Of a DNA stretch of 59,397 nucleotides, positions 17,257 to 24,979 are shown one piece after another. A program made the translations under genes and the position numbers. The notes under the pieces were generated by a model. The model ran no database searches. It was not told the DNA's origin and saw only the letters and a list, made by a program, of their open reading frames with translations. Positions within the stretch are counted from its first letter, which is position 1. Each line of letters opens with the position of its first letter. This DNA comes from Leptospirales bacterium (GTDB taxonomy: Bacteria; Spirochaetota; Leptospiria; Leptospirales; Leptonemataceae): positions 1 through 59,397 of the forward strand of contig JAEUSB010000060.1 of assembly GCA_016788865.1 (NCBI GenBank), read 5' to 3'.

Positions 17257-19232
17257 AATTGCTGAGCCACACGGTGGTCCTCGTGCTTCTCTGCGGGTTT
17301 GGAGCCTGCCGCCCGGCCGGGATGGAATCGCTTGCGGGAACCTGGGAGTATGCCGCGGATTTTCACCCCGAATCCGCGCGTCCATTTGAAAACCTTGTCT
17401 GGAAAGAAGCGCATTTCCCGGCTGATGTTCCCGGGGATCTTGGATTTCGCCGGTTTGGTCATAAGGGTTGGATTGTGCTACGGAGACAATTACCGGCAGG
17501 AGCACGGGAACTGCTCAAAGGAAATCGACCAATTGCGATCCATGCTGGTCAGGTGTCGGACGTTGCCCGAATATATCTGGATGAAAGACTTGTAGGAGAG
17601 GTGGGGCAACTCGAACCCTATAAGCCCGGATTTCGTGCATTTACGCGGGCCGTGCAAGGAAGTCCCGATTCGCGCACAATTGCAATTGCTATCGCTTCGC
17701 ACGACTTTCCTTTGAACCTTGCCACCAATGATCTGCTGATCGGCGATCCGGCAACGTTATTCGCTCGTGATATTCGAATGGAGCTTATCAGTTTTGGATT
17801 GGTGTCTGTCTATTTGAGTATTGGCCTGTATCACCTGTTGCTGGCCCTGTACAGGATGCGTGATCTGTACAATCTCTACTTTGGAGTGTTTGCAATCCTG
17901 CTGACGATCTACTACCTGGCGCAGACCAATTTTTTCCAGGATCTAACCAGCGACCACGTCCTGCTTCGGGAGCGCATCTATCACTCAACTTTCTTCTTTT
18001 TGGGTCCGCCACTGGTCTTCTTCTTAACCGATTATTTTCACGACCGATTGTCACGATTTGGAATTGCATGCTTGATAGTGCATGGATTTTTGAGCTTACT
18101 CATCTGGTTTGCCAGCTACTCGCAAATCCGGGCATTGCGCGATATCTGGCACCTCACAGCCATTCCACTTATGCTCTATATAGCGTTCTATATTTTTCGC
18201 GAACTCATGCGCGGGAAACGCGACGCTGTCTATATGGCGCCGGGACTTTTTCTTTTGATGGCAACCGGTGTTCATGATATACTCGTAACCAGAGCAATTC
18301 TTTTTTCGCCCTCCGGTCTCAGCAAGTACGCCTTCTTCATTCTAAACTGTGGTCTGGCGGTGATTCTGGCCAATCGCTTTATGCGGCTGCACAGGGAAGT
18401 GGAGACACTCAATCAGGATCTTGAGAAGAAAGTGGCTGAGAGGACTCAGGAACTCGACTCCGTTGTCACTGCTTTACAAAAGAAAGAGGCAAGGGTTTTG
18501 CATGAGCTGGATCTGGCTCGAGAAATCCAGCTGGGAATCCTCCCCCGAATTCCGATTCATTGGGACGACTACTGGATCGATGCGCGGTATTCTTCGATGA
18601 TGCGGGTTGGCGGCGATTTTTTTGACGTGATTCCCTTGATCGATGACCGATTGGCCATCTTCGTGGCTGATGTTTCGGGCCATGGAATTCCGGCAGCTCT
18701 GATCACGACCATGGCCAAGATTTCAATGACACGGGCTTTGCAGGAGAGCCAGAATCCCAGGGAAGTTCTGAACATAATCAATCTGGAAATCCTGGCGCAG
18801 ATCACAACGCCGCAATACCTCACATGTTTTTTGATGATACTGTCCCCTGACGGCTATGCAACGTATGCAAGCGGCGGACATCCACCAGCAATTCTCACGC
18901 GTGCCAGTGGGTCTGTGGAATTACTGGAAGCCTCCGGGGCGATTATCGGCGCTATGAGCCAGGCGGGCAGCCTGATAGAGGAACGCGAAACGAGAATTGA
19001 AGTAGGAGACAGGCTCCTGGTCTACACCGACGGCCTTGTCGAGGCAAGGAATTCCCGGAAGGAAGAGATGAGCGTTCAGGCCGTTAGCGACCTTTTGCGG
19101 GAATATCGTACGGCACCGGCGTATTCCTTACTGGATCGCTTGCTCCGCGATCTCAGCGAACACACCCGCGGAGATCTTCAGGATGATACAACCTTGCTCT
19201 TGCTTGAGCGCAGGCAGAGTAGCAATTCCTGA
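17253..19232 (+). CDS. Membrane-bound RsbU/SpoIIE-type PP2C phosphatase
   Basis: This 659-residue protein has an N-terminal export signal ending in a spirochaete-style lipobox (GFGAC, Cys19). An extracytoplasmic sensor of about 160 residues with a 7TMR-DISM-like jelly-roll appearance follows, then about seven membrane spans (180-390) and a coiled coil (395-425). The C-terminal PP2C domain has metal-binding Asps in RVGGDFFDV, VADVSGHGIPAAL, YTDGLVEARN and GDLQDDTTLLL. Such proteins dephosphorylate anti-sigma-factor antagonists in partner-switching pathways. No antagonist gene is adjacent, but the window carries two GHKL ATPases that could be the kinase side; that is inference. Confidence 0.88.
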   Translation: MKLLSHTVVLVLLCGFGACRPAGMESLAGTWEYAADFHPESARPFENLVWKEAHFPADVPGDLGFRRFGHKGWIVLRRQLPAGARELLKGNRPIAIHAGQVSDVARIYLDERLVGEVGQLEPYKPGFRAFTRAVQGSPDSRTIAIAIASHDFPLNLATNDLLIGDPATLFARDIRMELISFGLVSVYLSIGLYHLLLALYRMRDLYNLYFGVFAILLTIYYLAQTNFFQDLTSDHVLLRERIYHSTFFFLGPPLVFFLTDYFHDRLSRFGIACLIVHGFLSLLIWFASYSQIRALRDIWHLTAIPLMLYIAFYIFRELMRGKRDAVYMAPGLFLLMATGVHDILVTRAILFSPSGLSKYAFFILNCGLAVILANRFMRLHREVETLNQDLEKKVAERTQELDSVVTALQKKEARVLHELDLAREIQLGILPRIPIHWDDYWIDARYSSMMRVGGDFFDVIPLIDDRLAIFVADVSGHGIPAALITTMAKISMTRALQESQNPREVLNIINLEILAQITTPQYLTCFLMILSPDGYATYASGGHPPAILTRASGSVELLEASGAIIGAMSQAGSLIEERETRIEVGDRLLVYTDGLVEARNSRKEEMSVQAVSDLLREYRTAPAYSLLDRLLRDLSEHTRGDLQDDTTLLLLERRQSSNS

Positions 19233-19276
19233 TTTTTTTGCTGACGATTGGACGCCTGTTTATCTTTCTGGATTCA

Positions 19277-19342
19277 ATGAACTTCGGTGCTAAAAGTATG
19301 CTCCTGCTCGTCGTGGTGGTCGTACTGATTTCCGCGCCGTAG
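19277..19342 (+). CDS. Branched-chain amino acid leader peptide (ilvB attenuator)
   Basis: This 21-codon frame encodes MNFGAKSM followed by ten consecutive branched-chain residues (LLLVVVVVLI) and SAP, then TAG. It sits 78 nt upstream of the acetolactate synthase gene. Length, position and an unbroken run of Leu/Val/Ile codons match the logic of known ilv leader peptides such as E. coli ivbL, which also ends in ...AP. The ribosome site is weak (TCTGGATTC). It is too short for homology scoring. The alternative, a chance hydrophobic frame, is unlikely given the downstream alternative hairpins. The stop codon lies inside the first hairpin. Confidence 0.8.
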   Translation: MNFGAKSMLLLVVVVVLISAP

Positions 19343-19417
19343 GAACATGTTCCCGTCGGCGCAGCCGGCGGGGTTCAAGCAAAAACCGCTGGCAGCCCTC
19401 GGATCCCTGGAGGCTGC
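19334..19417 (+). promoter_or_regulatory. Attenuator-like chain of four alternative hairpins before ilvB
   Basis: Four stems can be drawn between the leader stop codon and the ilvB start. A (19334-19362) pairs GCGCCG with CGGCGC around a GGAACATGTTCC palindrome. B (19352-19372) is a 9-bp stem CCCGTCGGC/GCCGGCGGG with a G-U pair. C (19364-19393) pairs GCCGGCGG with CCGCTGGC. D (19392-19417) pairs GGCAGCC with GGCTGC and buries the GGAGG ribosome site of ilvB. A excludes B, B excludes C, and C competes with D. A+C would leave the ribosome site open, and B+D would close it. No T-run follows any stem, so control may act on translation. Confidence 0.6.
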
Positions 19418-19420
19418 AAC

Positions 19421-21082
19421 ATGCAGAGCGGATCAACAATCATCATTCAATTTCTGGAATCTGTGGGAGTGCGCGTCGTGTCCGGCATGCCCGGCGGAGC
19501 AAATCTTCCGTTATACGACGCTCTGTTTGAAAGTAAACTCTTGCATGTTCTCGCGCGCCACGAACAGGGTGGGGGTTTCATCGCACAGGGTATGACTCGA
19601 GCCAGCGGCTTTCCTGGCGTTTGCTTTGCCACATCCGGTCCTGGGGTCACGAACCTGGTTACCGCACTTGCTGACGCGAAAATGGACTCCATCCCACTGC
19701 TTGCAATTACGGGCCAGGTTCCCCGGGCGCTGATAGGCACGGACGCATTTCAAGAAGTTGATACCTGTGCTATGGTTCAACCCCTCGTTAAGAGAGCCTA
19801 CTTTGTCTCAAAGGTCGACGACTTGTTCTGGATCCTTCCTGAAGCATGGTCGCTTTGCCAGGAGGGGCGACCGGGGCCGGTTTTGATCGATGTTCCCAAG
19901 GATATTCAGATCGAACTAACGTCAGGCGACTTTGTTTGGCCCGTCAGAGAGAAGTTGAACCAAACAATCGAGCAGGGGCAGATCGATTCCTTTATTGGAG
20001 AACTGACTCTGAGCGAGCGGCCGATCCTCTACATTGGCGGCGGCGCAATCAACTCCGACGCAAGTGCGTTGATTCGCCAACTGGCTGACACAAACGGAAT
20101 TCCCGTCGTTTCTACACTCATGGGGCTTGGTGCCTTTCCGTCCGATCATCCGTGGTTCCTGGGTATGCTAGGAATGCACGGAGAAGCTTCGACAAACCAT
20201 ATTCTGGAAGAATCAGATCTGCTAATTGCACTCGGGGTACGATTTGACGACAGGGCCACCGGCAAGTTGGACGAATTTTGTCCTTCGGCCCGCGTTGTGC
20301 ACGTGGACGTAGACGCAAGGGAATTGGGCAAGCTCCGCGTGGCTGAGCTTGCCATTCGCTCTGACTTGAAAGAATTCCTGTCGCAGAGCCTTCACCTCGT
20401 TCCCAAAAACGACAGAGCGGACTGGAAACGTCATATAGCCAGTCTCAGGAACGCACATCCGTCTGAGAATACTTCAGACGATGTAGTCTCTAACTTTCCG
20501 GGAGCGTTCCTTCGAGGTCTTTCGGAAATCCTCGATCCAGAGGACATCATAACCACGGACGTTGGACAGCATCAGATGTGGACGGCGCAATCGTATCCAT
20601 TCAAGAAACCCAGGACTCTGCTGACTTCGGGCGGCCTTGGGACCATGGGCTTTGGATTACCCGCTGCGATTGGTGCCGCTCTTGCGCGTCCTGAGGCCAC
20701 CGTAGTATGTATTTCGGGCGATGGATCGATTCTACTGAATATTCAGGAGCTGGCCCTTTTGCATGAATTCCAGCTCAACGTCAAGGTTATTGTCATGGAC
20801 AACGGTCACCTCGGACTGGTGCGGCAGCAGCAAGAATTGTTTTATGAAGAGCGAATCTCAGCTGCCAGGTTTCAAAGTTCACCAGATTTTTGCGCGCTTG
20901 CCAACAGCTTTGGAATTCAGGCAATGCGTTTTGGAGGTGAGATGAGCGAGCTTAAAGGGGTGTTGGAAACAAACGGTCCCGTCATGATTCACGTGCCGAT
21001 GGAGTCGTCGCTTAACGTCTATCCAATGGTGGCTCCCGGAAAAGCCAATCGGGACATGATTCGGGGTGAGGTGCGCTTTTAA
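19421..21082 (+). CDS. ilvB: Acetolactate synthase, large (catalytic) subunit
   Basis: This 553-residue ThDP enzyme makes acetolactate and acetohydroxybutyrate for valine, leucine and isoleucine. Seen are the cofactor-activating Glu48 in ARHEQGGGF, ATSGPGVTNLVTALADA, and the ThDP motif GDGS...N (433-440). The position that is Trp in most AHAS enzymes is Gln470 (VRQQQELFYEE), as in E. coli AHAS I; in that isozyme it goes with little preference for 2-ketobutyrate. An ideal GGAGG lies 7 nt before the ATG, inside the leader hairpin. No small-subunit gene follows; the next gene is the convergent rsh. The regulatory subunit must be elsewhere or absent. Confidence 0.93.
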   Translation: MQSGSTIIIQFLESVGVRVVSGMPGGANLPLYDALFESKLLHVLARHEQGGGFIAQGMTRASGFPGVCFATSGPGVTNLVTALADAKMDSIPLLAITGQVPRALIGTDAFQEVDTCAMVQPLVKRAYFVSKVDDLFWILPEAWSLCQEGRPGPVLIDVPKDIQIELTSGDFVWPVREKLNQTIEQGQIDSFIGELTLSERPILYIGGGAINSDASALIRQLADTNGIPVVSTLMGLGAFPSDHPWFLGMLGMHGEASTNHILEESDLLIALGVRFDDRATGKLDEFCPSARVVHVDVDARELGKLRVAELAIRSDLKEFLSQSLHLVPKNDRADWKRHIASLRNAHPSENTSDDVVSNFPGAFLRGLSEILDPEDIITTDVGQHQMWTAQSYPFKKPRTLLTSGGLGTMGFGLPAAIGAALARPEATVVCISGDGSILLNIQELALLHEFQLNVKVIVMDNGHLGLVRQQQELFYEERISAARFQSSPDFCALANSFGIQAMRFGGEMSELKGVLETNGPVMIHVPMESSLNVYPMVAPGKANRDMIRGEVRF

Positions 21083-21165
21083 GGCCGAGCGGCTTCCAGG
21101 CCTGTTGTAATCCTTTGAGGGATTGTTCCAACCCGGTGGTGACCAGATCCGGGCAGGCTAATCCG

Positions 21166-21253
21166 AAGAGGCGAAGTTGCGCTTGTCGAGCGGGTTCACC
21201 GCGTCCCGAGCGTCCGCAACGGCGGCGAGGGCGCACGCGCAATCTCGCCTTTT
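21166..21253. other. Structured, GC-rich intergenic element
   Basis: A long imperfect stem joins 21169-21182 with 21237-21250 (14 nt, one mismatch and one G-U pair) and can extend into TTTT on the plus strand. It encloses two small hairpins (GCGG/CCGC and CCGC/GCGG), giving a branched, cloverleaf-like outline. It lacks tRNA consensus positions. It may be a terminator for ilvB with a large loop, a small RNA, or a copy of a dispersed repeat. Both strands are open in one frame across it, but neither frame looks like a real protein. Confidence 0.4.
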
Positions 21254-21288
21254 GTGGGTTCAGTAGCTGCATGGATCGCAGGAGCGAC

Positions 21289-23373
21289 TTAGACCGGGTG
21301 TTTCTTCTTTGTGTCTTGCATGCGCTCTACGGAAACGACGCCCGGGACTGCCATGACGCTGTCGATAATGTCGCGGAGGTGATCGACGTGTTCGATCTCT
21401 ATCAGGAATCGAGCACGCATCAGATCCCCCGCAGTGCGCGGCAGTTCTGCCTCTGCCTTCAATATGTTGGTATGAGTCTTTGTGATTTCACCCACCAGAT
21501 CCAGGTACAGGCCCTGTCTGTCGCGCGCGTGAATATCGATTTGCACGGGATATTTTTCCGTGAGACCTTCCCAACGCACCTGGATCATCCGATCCTTCTC
21601 ATGCGTTTCAGCTGCCAGGTTGGGACAATCCACGCGATGAATCGTAACACCCCGGCCGCGGGTAACAAATCCAACGATGCGATCGCCTGGCACGGGAGTG
21701 CAGCAACCCGCATAACGTACGGGGATGTCTTTTGCGCCAGCGACTTCGATGGGAACACGTCTTGGGTCAGCGGTTTTTGCTCGTCTGATCCTGAGCTCTG
21801 AAATATTGTTAAGATGCTTTTCTGTGAGCCCTTCGAGGTTGAGGGACTCTTCTTCCTTGCTTTCGTCCTGTTCGTCTTCCTGCTTACGGAAATAAGCGCG
21901 CAATTTTTGCGCTGCCCTGGGTGATTGTAGGTAGCGCAGCCAGTTTGGAGATGGGTTGGGGTTTTTCTCGGTTATGATTTCTACGCGATCTCCGCTTTTC
22001 AGTTCAGTGCGCAGGGGCACCATGCGATCGTTTACTTTTGCGCCCTTGCATCGCAGGCCCACCTGTGTATGGATCCGGAATGCAAAATCCAGAACGCTTG
22101 AACCGACAGGAAGGTCAATAATGTCTCCCTTGGGAGTGAAAACATAAACTTCGTCTGAGTCGAGCTCTTGCTTCAGATCCTCGATGAACTCACCAGAATC
22201 TCCACCAACCTCTGTTAGCCCCGTGAGGCGCTCCAGCCAACGATGACGCTCCGCGCCATCGAGTGAACTCTTGTAAAGCCAGTGGGCCGCGATTCCATGC
22301 TCCGCGCGCTCATCCATATCCTTGGTGCGAATCTGGATTTCAAGCGGCTTGCCATCCGGGCCAAGCACGGTTGTATGAAGGCTCTGGTAGCCGTTAACTT
22401 TTGGCGTGGCAATGTAGTCTTTGAACCGACCGTGGATGGGAGTCCAGAGCGTATGCACAATTCCAAGCGCCCCATAACAATCCTTGATCTCGTCTACAAT
22501 GATACGAATCCCCCGCAGATCATAGATCTGGCCCAGGTGTTTGTCCTGGTTGATCATCTTCTGATGAATGGAATACATGTGTTTTGCACGACCGTCGATT
22601 CGCGCTTCTATCTTAATTTCTGAAAGGCGGCGCTTCAGTATCTTGCGTACTGTTTCCAGGAAGTCTTCAAGCTCTCCGCGCGATTGTTTGAGTCCTTCCG
22701 CAATTTCTCGGTAGGCCTCAGAATTGAGGCGCATGAAAGCCAGATCTTCCAGTTCCGATTTTACGCGGAACATACCAAGGCGACCCGCGATAGGCGCGTA
22801 GATTTGCAGAACTTCGTTTGCAATACGCTCAACCTTCTCGGCCTTTTGAAATTGAAGGGTGCGCATGTTGTGCAGCTTGTCTGCAAGCTTGATCAGGATA
22901 ACGCGAACATCGCGGGCCGTTGCAAGTAGCATCAGGCGAATGTTTTCCGCCGCTTCTCTTTCTTTTAGCCGCTTGATTTCCGGTCCGGCAAGGCCCATGG
23001 CCCGTGCCCGGTCTTTCTTAACGGTTGATATTTTGGTAACCGCTTTGACGAGGGAATGGATTTCAGGGCCAAATTCCGATTGGATGTTCTCCTCGCCGAA
23101 GGCGGTGTCTTCCACAACATCGTGCAAGAGTCCGGCGGCAACGGTATGGTTGTCCAGGCCCCAATCTGCCAGATTGGTAGCCACAGCCAGTGGATGGATA
23201 ATGTAGGGCTCACCGGAAAGGCGCTTCTGTTCACGATGCGCACGGTTGGCAAATTGGAATGATCTTTTGATCAGTTCTAAATCGGGCTGTTTTACCCGTT
23301 TTTCGAGCGTCTTTCGGAGTTTCCGGTAGTCTGATAGAATTCTGAGTCCATAAATGGGATCTTTCAGTTGCAT
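21289..23373 (-). CDS. Bifunctional (p)ppGpp synthetase/hydrolase (Rsh)
   Basis: This 694-residue protein has the complete RelA/SpoT order. An HD hydrolase comes first, with His46 and HDVVED at 84-89 intact. Then come the synthetase (GRAKHMYSIHQKM, YDLRGIRIIV, KVNGYQSLHTTV, EIQIRTKDMDERAEHGIAAHW), TGS (VYVFTPKGDIIDLP), a helical/zinc-finger region with VRYAGCCTPVPGD, and a C-terminal ACT domain (about 615-690). Intact HD residues argue for a SpoT/Rel-type bifunctional enzyme that makes and degrades the stringent alarmone. It is probably monocistronic, with its own promoter at 23391-23419. Confidence 0.95.
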   Translation of the reverse strand: MQLKDPIYGLRILSDYRKLRKTLEKRVKQPDLELIKRSFQFANRAHREQKRLSGEPYIIHPLAVATNLADWGLDNHTVAAGLLHDVVEDTAFGEENIQSEFGPEIHSLVKAVTKISTVKKDRARAMGLAGPEIKRLKEREAAENIRLMLLATARDVRVILIKLADKLHNMRTLQFQKAEKVERIANEVLQIYAPIAGRLGMFRVKSELEDLAFMRLNSEAYREIAEGLKQSRGELEDFLETVRKILKRRLSEIKIEARIDGRAKHMYSIHQKMINQDKHLGQIYDLRGIRIIVDEIKDCYGALGIVHTLWTPIHGRFKDYIATPKVNGYQSLHTTVLGPDGKPLEIQIRTKDMDERAEHGIAAHWLYKSSLDGAERHRWLERLTGLTEVGGDSGEFIEDLKQELDSDEVYVFTPKGDIIDLPVGSSVLDFAFRIHTQVGLRCKGAKVNDRMVPLRTELKSGDRVEIITEKNPNPSPNWLRYLQSPRAAQKLRAYFRKQEDEQDESKEEESLNLEGLTEKHLNNISELRIRRAKTADPRRVPIEVAGAKDIPVRYAGCCTPVPGDRIVGFVTRGRGVTIHRVDCPNLAAETHEKDRMIQVRWEGLTEKYPVQIDIHARDRQGLYLDLVGEITKTHTNILKAEAELPRTAGDLMRARFLIEIEHVDHLRDIIDSVMAVPGVVSVERMQDTKKKHPV

Positions 23374-23390
23374 CAGATGGCTCAGGGAGA

Positions 23391-23419
23391 AATATATTCG
23401 ATCAATTCGTAATTTACAA
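23391..23419 (-). promoter_or_regulatory. Probable sigma-70-type promoter of rsh
   Basis: On the minus strand TTGTAA (23414-23419) and TATATT (23391-23396) are spaced by exactly 17 nt, directly upstream of rsh. The expected start site is only about 10-12 nt before the ATG, leaving a very short leader with no clear ribosome site. The boxes are visible; function is inferred. Confidence 0.5.
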
Positions 23420-23479
23420 CCAGAAAAATGCTATTAGTTCCGACCAGACGACCCGGAAATGGCGCAACAGATTTAAGCA

Positions 23480-24151
23480 ATGGCGCAGCGGATTTTAAAC
23501 TTTAACAGCCTGGATGATGCATTAGAAGAGCTTTCTTCTATAGAGAGATTCAGGAACGTCGAGACTACCGGGCTCTGGTCGTACTATCAGATTCTGATGC
23601 ATCTGGCAGACTATCTGGAATCCAGCATGAACAATTTCAACTGGATGCAGCCGCTTTCCATGCGGCGGACCATTGGTAAGGCTAATTTCTTCAAATTGAA
23701 GCAGGCCGACAAGATGGAGCCGGGATTGGCCAATCCTTCTACGCCCAAAGTGCGTGAAGAAGGGGACGAAAAGGCCGCCCTGCAGCGCCTCCGGCGGATG
23801 ATTGAGGAATACAAGAAGTTCACAGGTGAGCATCCGGAGCACCCGTTCTACGGCCTCCTGACCCGCGAGGATTGGGATTTCCTGCATCGCATTCATATGG
23901 CCCATCATCTTGGCTTCGCGCGAGAAGCCAGGAAAGTTGCCGTAAAACCGGCAAAAAAGACCGCAAAACCGGCAAAAAAGCTGGCCAAATCAGGCTCAGG
24001 TAAGGCGAAGAAAGCTGTCAAAAAGGCCCCCAGGGCCAAATCTGCAAAAAAACCGGCAGCCAAATCAGGCAAAAAGAAGTCGGGGGCCAAAAAAGCCGTT
24101 AAAAAGCAAAAAGCCAGATCGCCTAAGAAGAGCGCAAAAAAGAAACGTTAG
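23480..24151 (+). CDS. DUF1569/DinB-like protein with histone-H1-like lysine-rich tail
   Basis: Residues 1-150 of this 223-residue protein resemble DUF1569, a DinB-fold four-helix bundle with metal-type histidines in QILMHLADYLE and HRIHMAHHLGF. Residues about 152-223 are a Lys/Ala/Pro tail of the KPAKK-type repeat seen in bacterial histone H1-like proteins, with a strong positive charge. This suggests nucleic-acid or nucleoid binding attached to an enzyme-like domain. The ATG follows a near-duplicate ATGGCGCA 21 nt upstream that runs into a stop at once. It is divergent from rsh and convergent with the next gene. The function is unknown. Confidence 0.75.
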   Translation: MAQRILNFNSLDDALEELSSIERFRNVETTGLWSYYQILMHLADYLESSMNNFNWMQPLSMRRTIGKANFFKLKQADKMEPGLANPSTPKVREEGDEKAALQRLRRMIEEYKKFTGEHPEHPFYGLLTREDWDFLHRIHMAHHLGFAREARKVAVKPAKKTAKPAKKLAKSGSGKAKKAVKKAPRAKSAKKPAAKSGKKKSGAKKAVKKQKARSPKKSAKKKR

Positions 24152-24160
24152 GCGGTTAGC

Positions 24161-24979
24161 CTAGAGTAAGTCCAGGATTTCCTTTAGCCTGGACTGAAAG
24201 ACGGCGCTGTTTGTAACCGCTAGCAGTCTTTCAAAATCGCCTATCTTCCGAAATTGCAATCGAATCTCCGTCATACCATTCTCTAAATCGGGCGGTATCT
24301 CAAGCAGCAGATGGCCTGGCAGAGCCATGGATTTTTTTATTTCGCGAATCCGATTCCGAATCACTTCGGATTGCGGAAACCTCCTCCTTCGCACAAGGTC
24401 CCGCAAGTCTTCACCCGGAAACGTTCCGGATCTTGCCACCCATGACGCCGAATAACGGAGTAGTTCGGCGATAGTTTCTTTTCGGGTTTCCGCCTCAAGA
24501 TCGTACAAATCCTGCACGATCTCGCGCACGAGGTTGCGTTTGAGATTCCGTGCTCGAAACATCTCAATCAGTTCTGTCCGCTGCTCCAATCTTTGCCAGA
24601 GCCTGAGTGCGTTTACCGGCAATTCGAAGGATTCTGCCATTTGTACGGACAGGCTGTCCATGGTTTTCATTTCCCGGAAATCGGCCAGGTTCTGGAAATC
24701 AGTCTTCCAGCCAATCGCCTGGCAAAATACTTCATCCTGAATCGATGGGAAGTGCTCATTTACATAACGGGCAAAAGCCACCGGATGGATCTTGCAAGTC
24801 GAGAGCAGTTTCTGCCACGTTCCAGCATGTTTTAGGTCATCCTCGGTTAGAATGCAAACCGGGCCTTCTACTGCTGAGGGGACAATCGTTCCGCGATCTT
24901 GCAGACGATAGGCGATCAATGCTGGTTCAACGGGCAGGCTAAGGGAATCCGCAGCGGCTTTACCCATCTCCCAGTGCAT
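24161..24979 (-). CDS. Unknown cytoplasmic helical protein
   Basis: I do not recognise this 272-residue protein. It has no signal peptide or membrane segment and is mostly helical, with a highly basic patch (RARNLKRNLVREIV, about 140-155) and a second at LVRRRRFPQSEVIRNRIREIKK (about 205-225). The latter could contact nucleic acid or membrane. The composition matches its neighbours and the frame is unbroken. Its ATG overlaps the amidase stop (TGATG), so the two are co-translated. A weak resemblance to the helical part of ParB-like proteins is not enough for a call. Confidence 0.7.
   Translation of the reverse strand: MHWEMGKAAADSLSLPVEPALIAYRLQDRGTIVPSAVEGPVCILTEDDLKHAGTWQKLLSTCKIHPVAFARYVNEHFPSIQDEVFCQAIGWKTDFQNLADFREMKTMDSLSVQMAESFELPVNALRLWQRLEQRTELIEMFRARNLKRNLVREIVQDLYDLEAETRKETIAELLRYSASWVARSGTFPGEDLRDLVRRRRFPQSEVIRNRIREIKKSMALPGHLLLEIPPDLENGMTEIRLQFRKIGDFERLLAVTNSAVFQSRLKEILDLL

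Noticed and set aside
19232..19270. Terminator after the PP2C gene (run of seven T)
   Set aside because: No adequate stem precedes the T-run.
21166..21253. tRNA-like cloverleaf
   Set aside because: The outline is branched, but there is no acceptor CCA, TTC-arm consensus or anticodon loop of the right size.
21012..21272. 86-codon minus-strand frame across the ilvB-rsh spacer
   Set aside because: Arg/Gly-rich composition caused by GC-rich structure; overlaps the ilvB end and lacks a ribosome site. Treated as a structured spacer instead.
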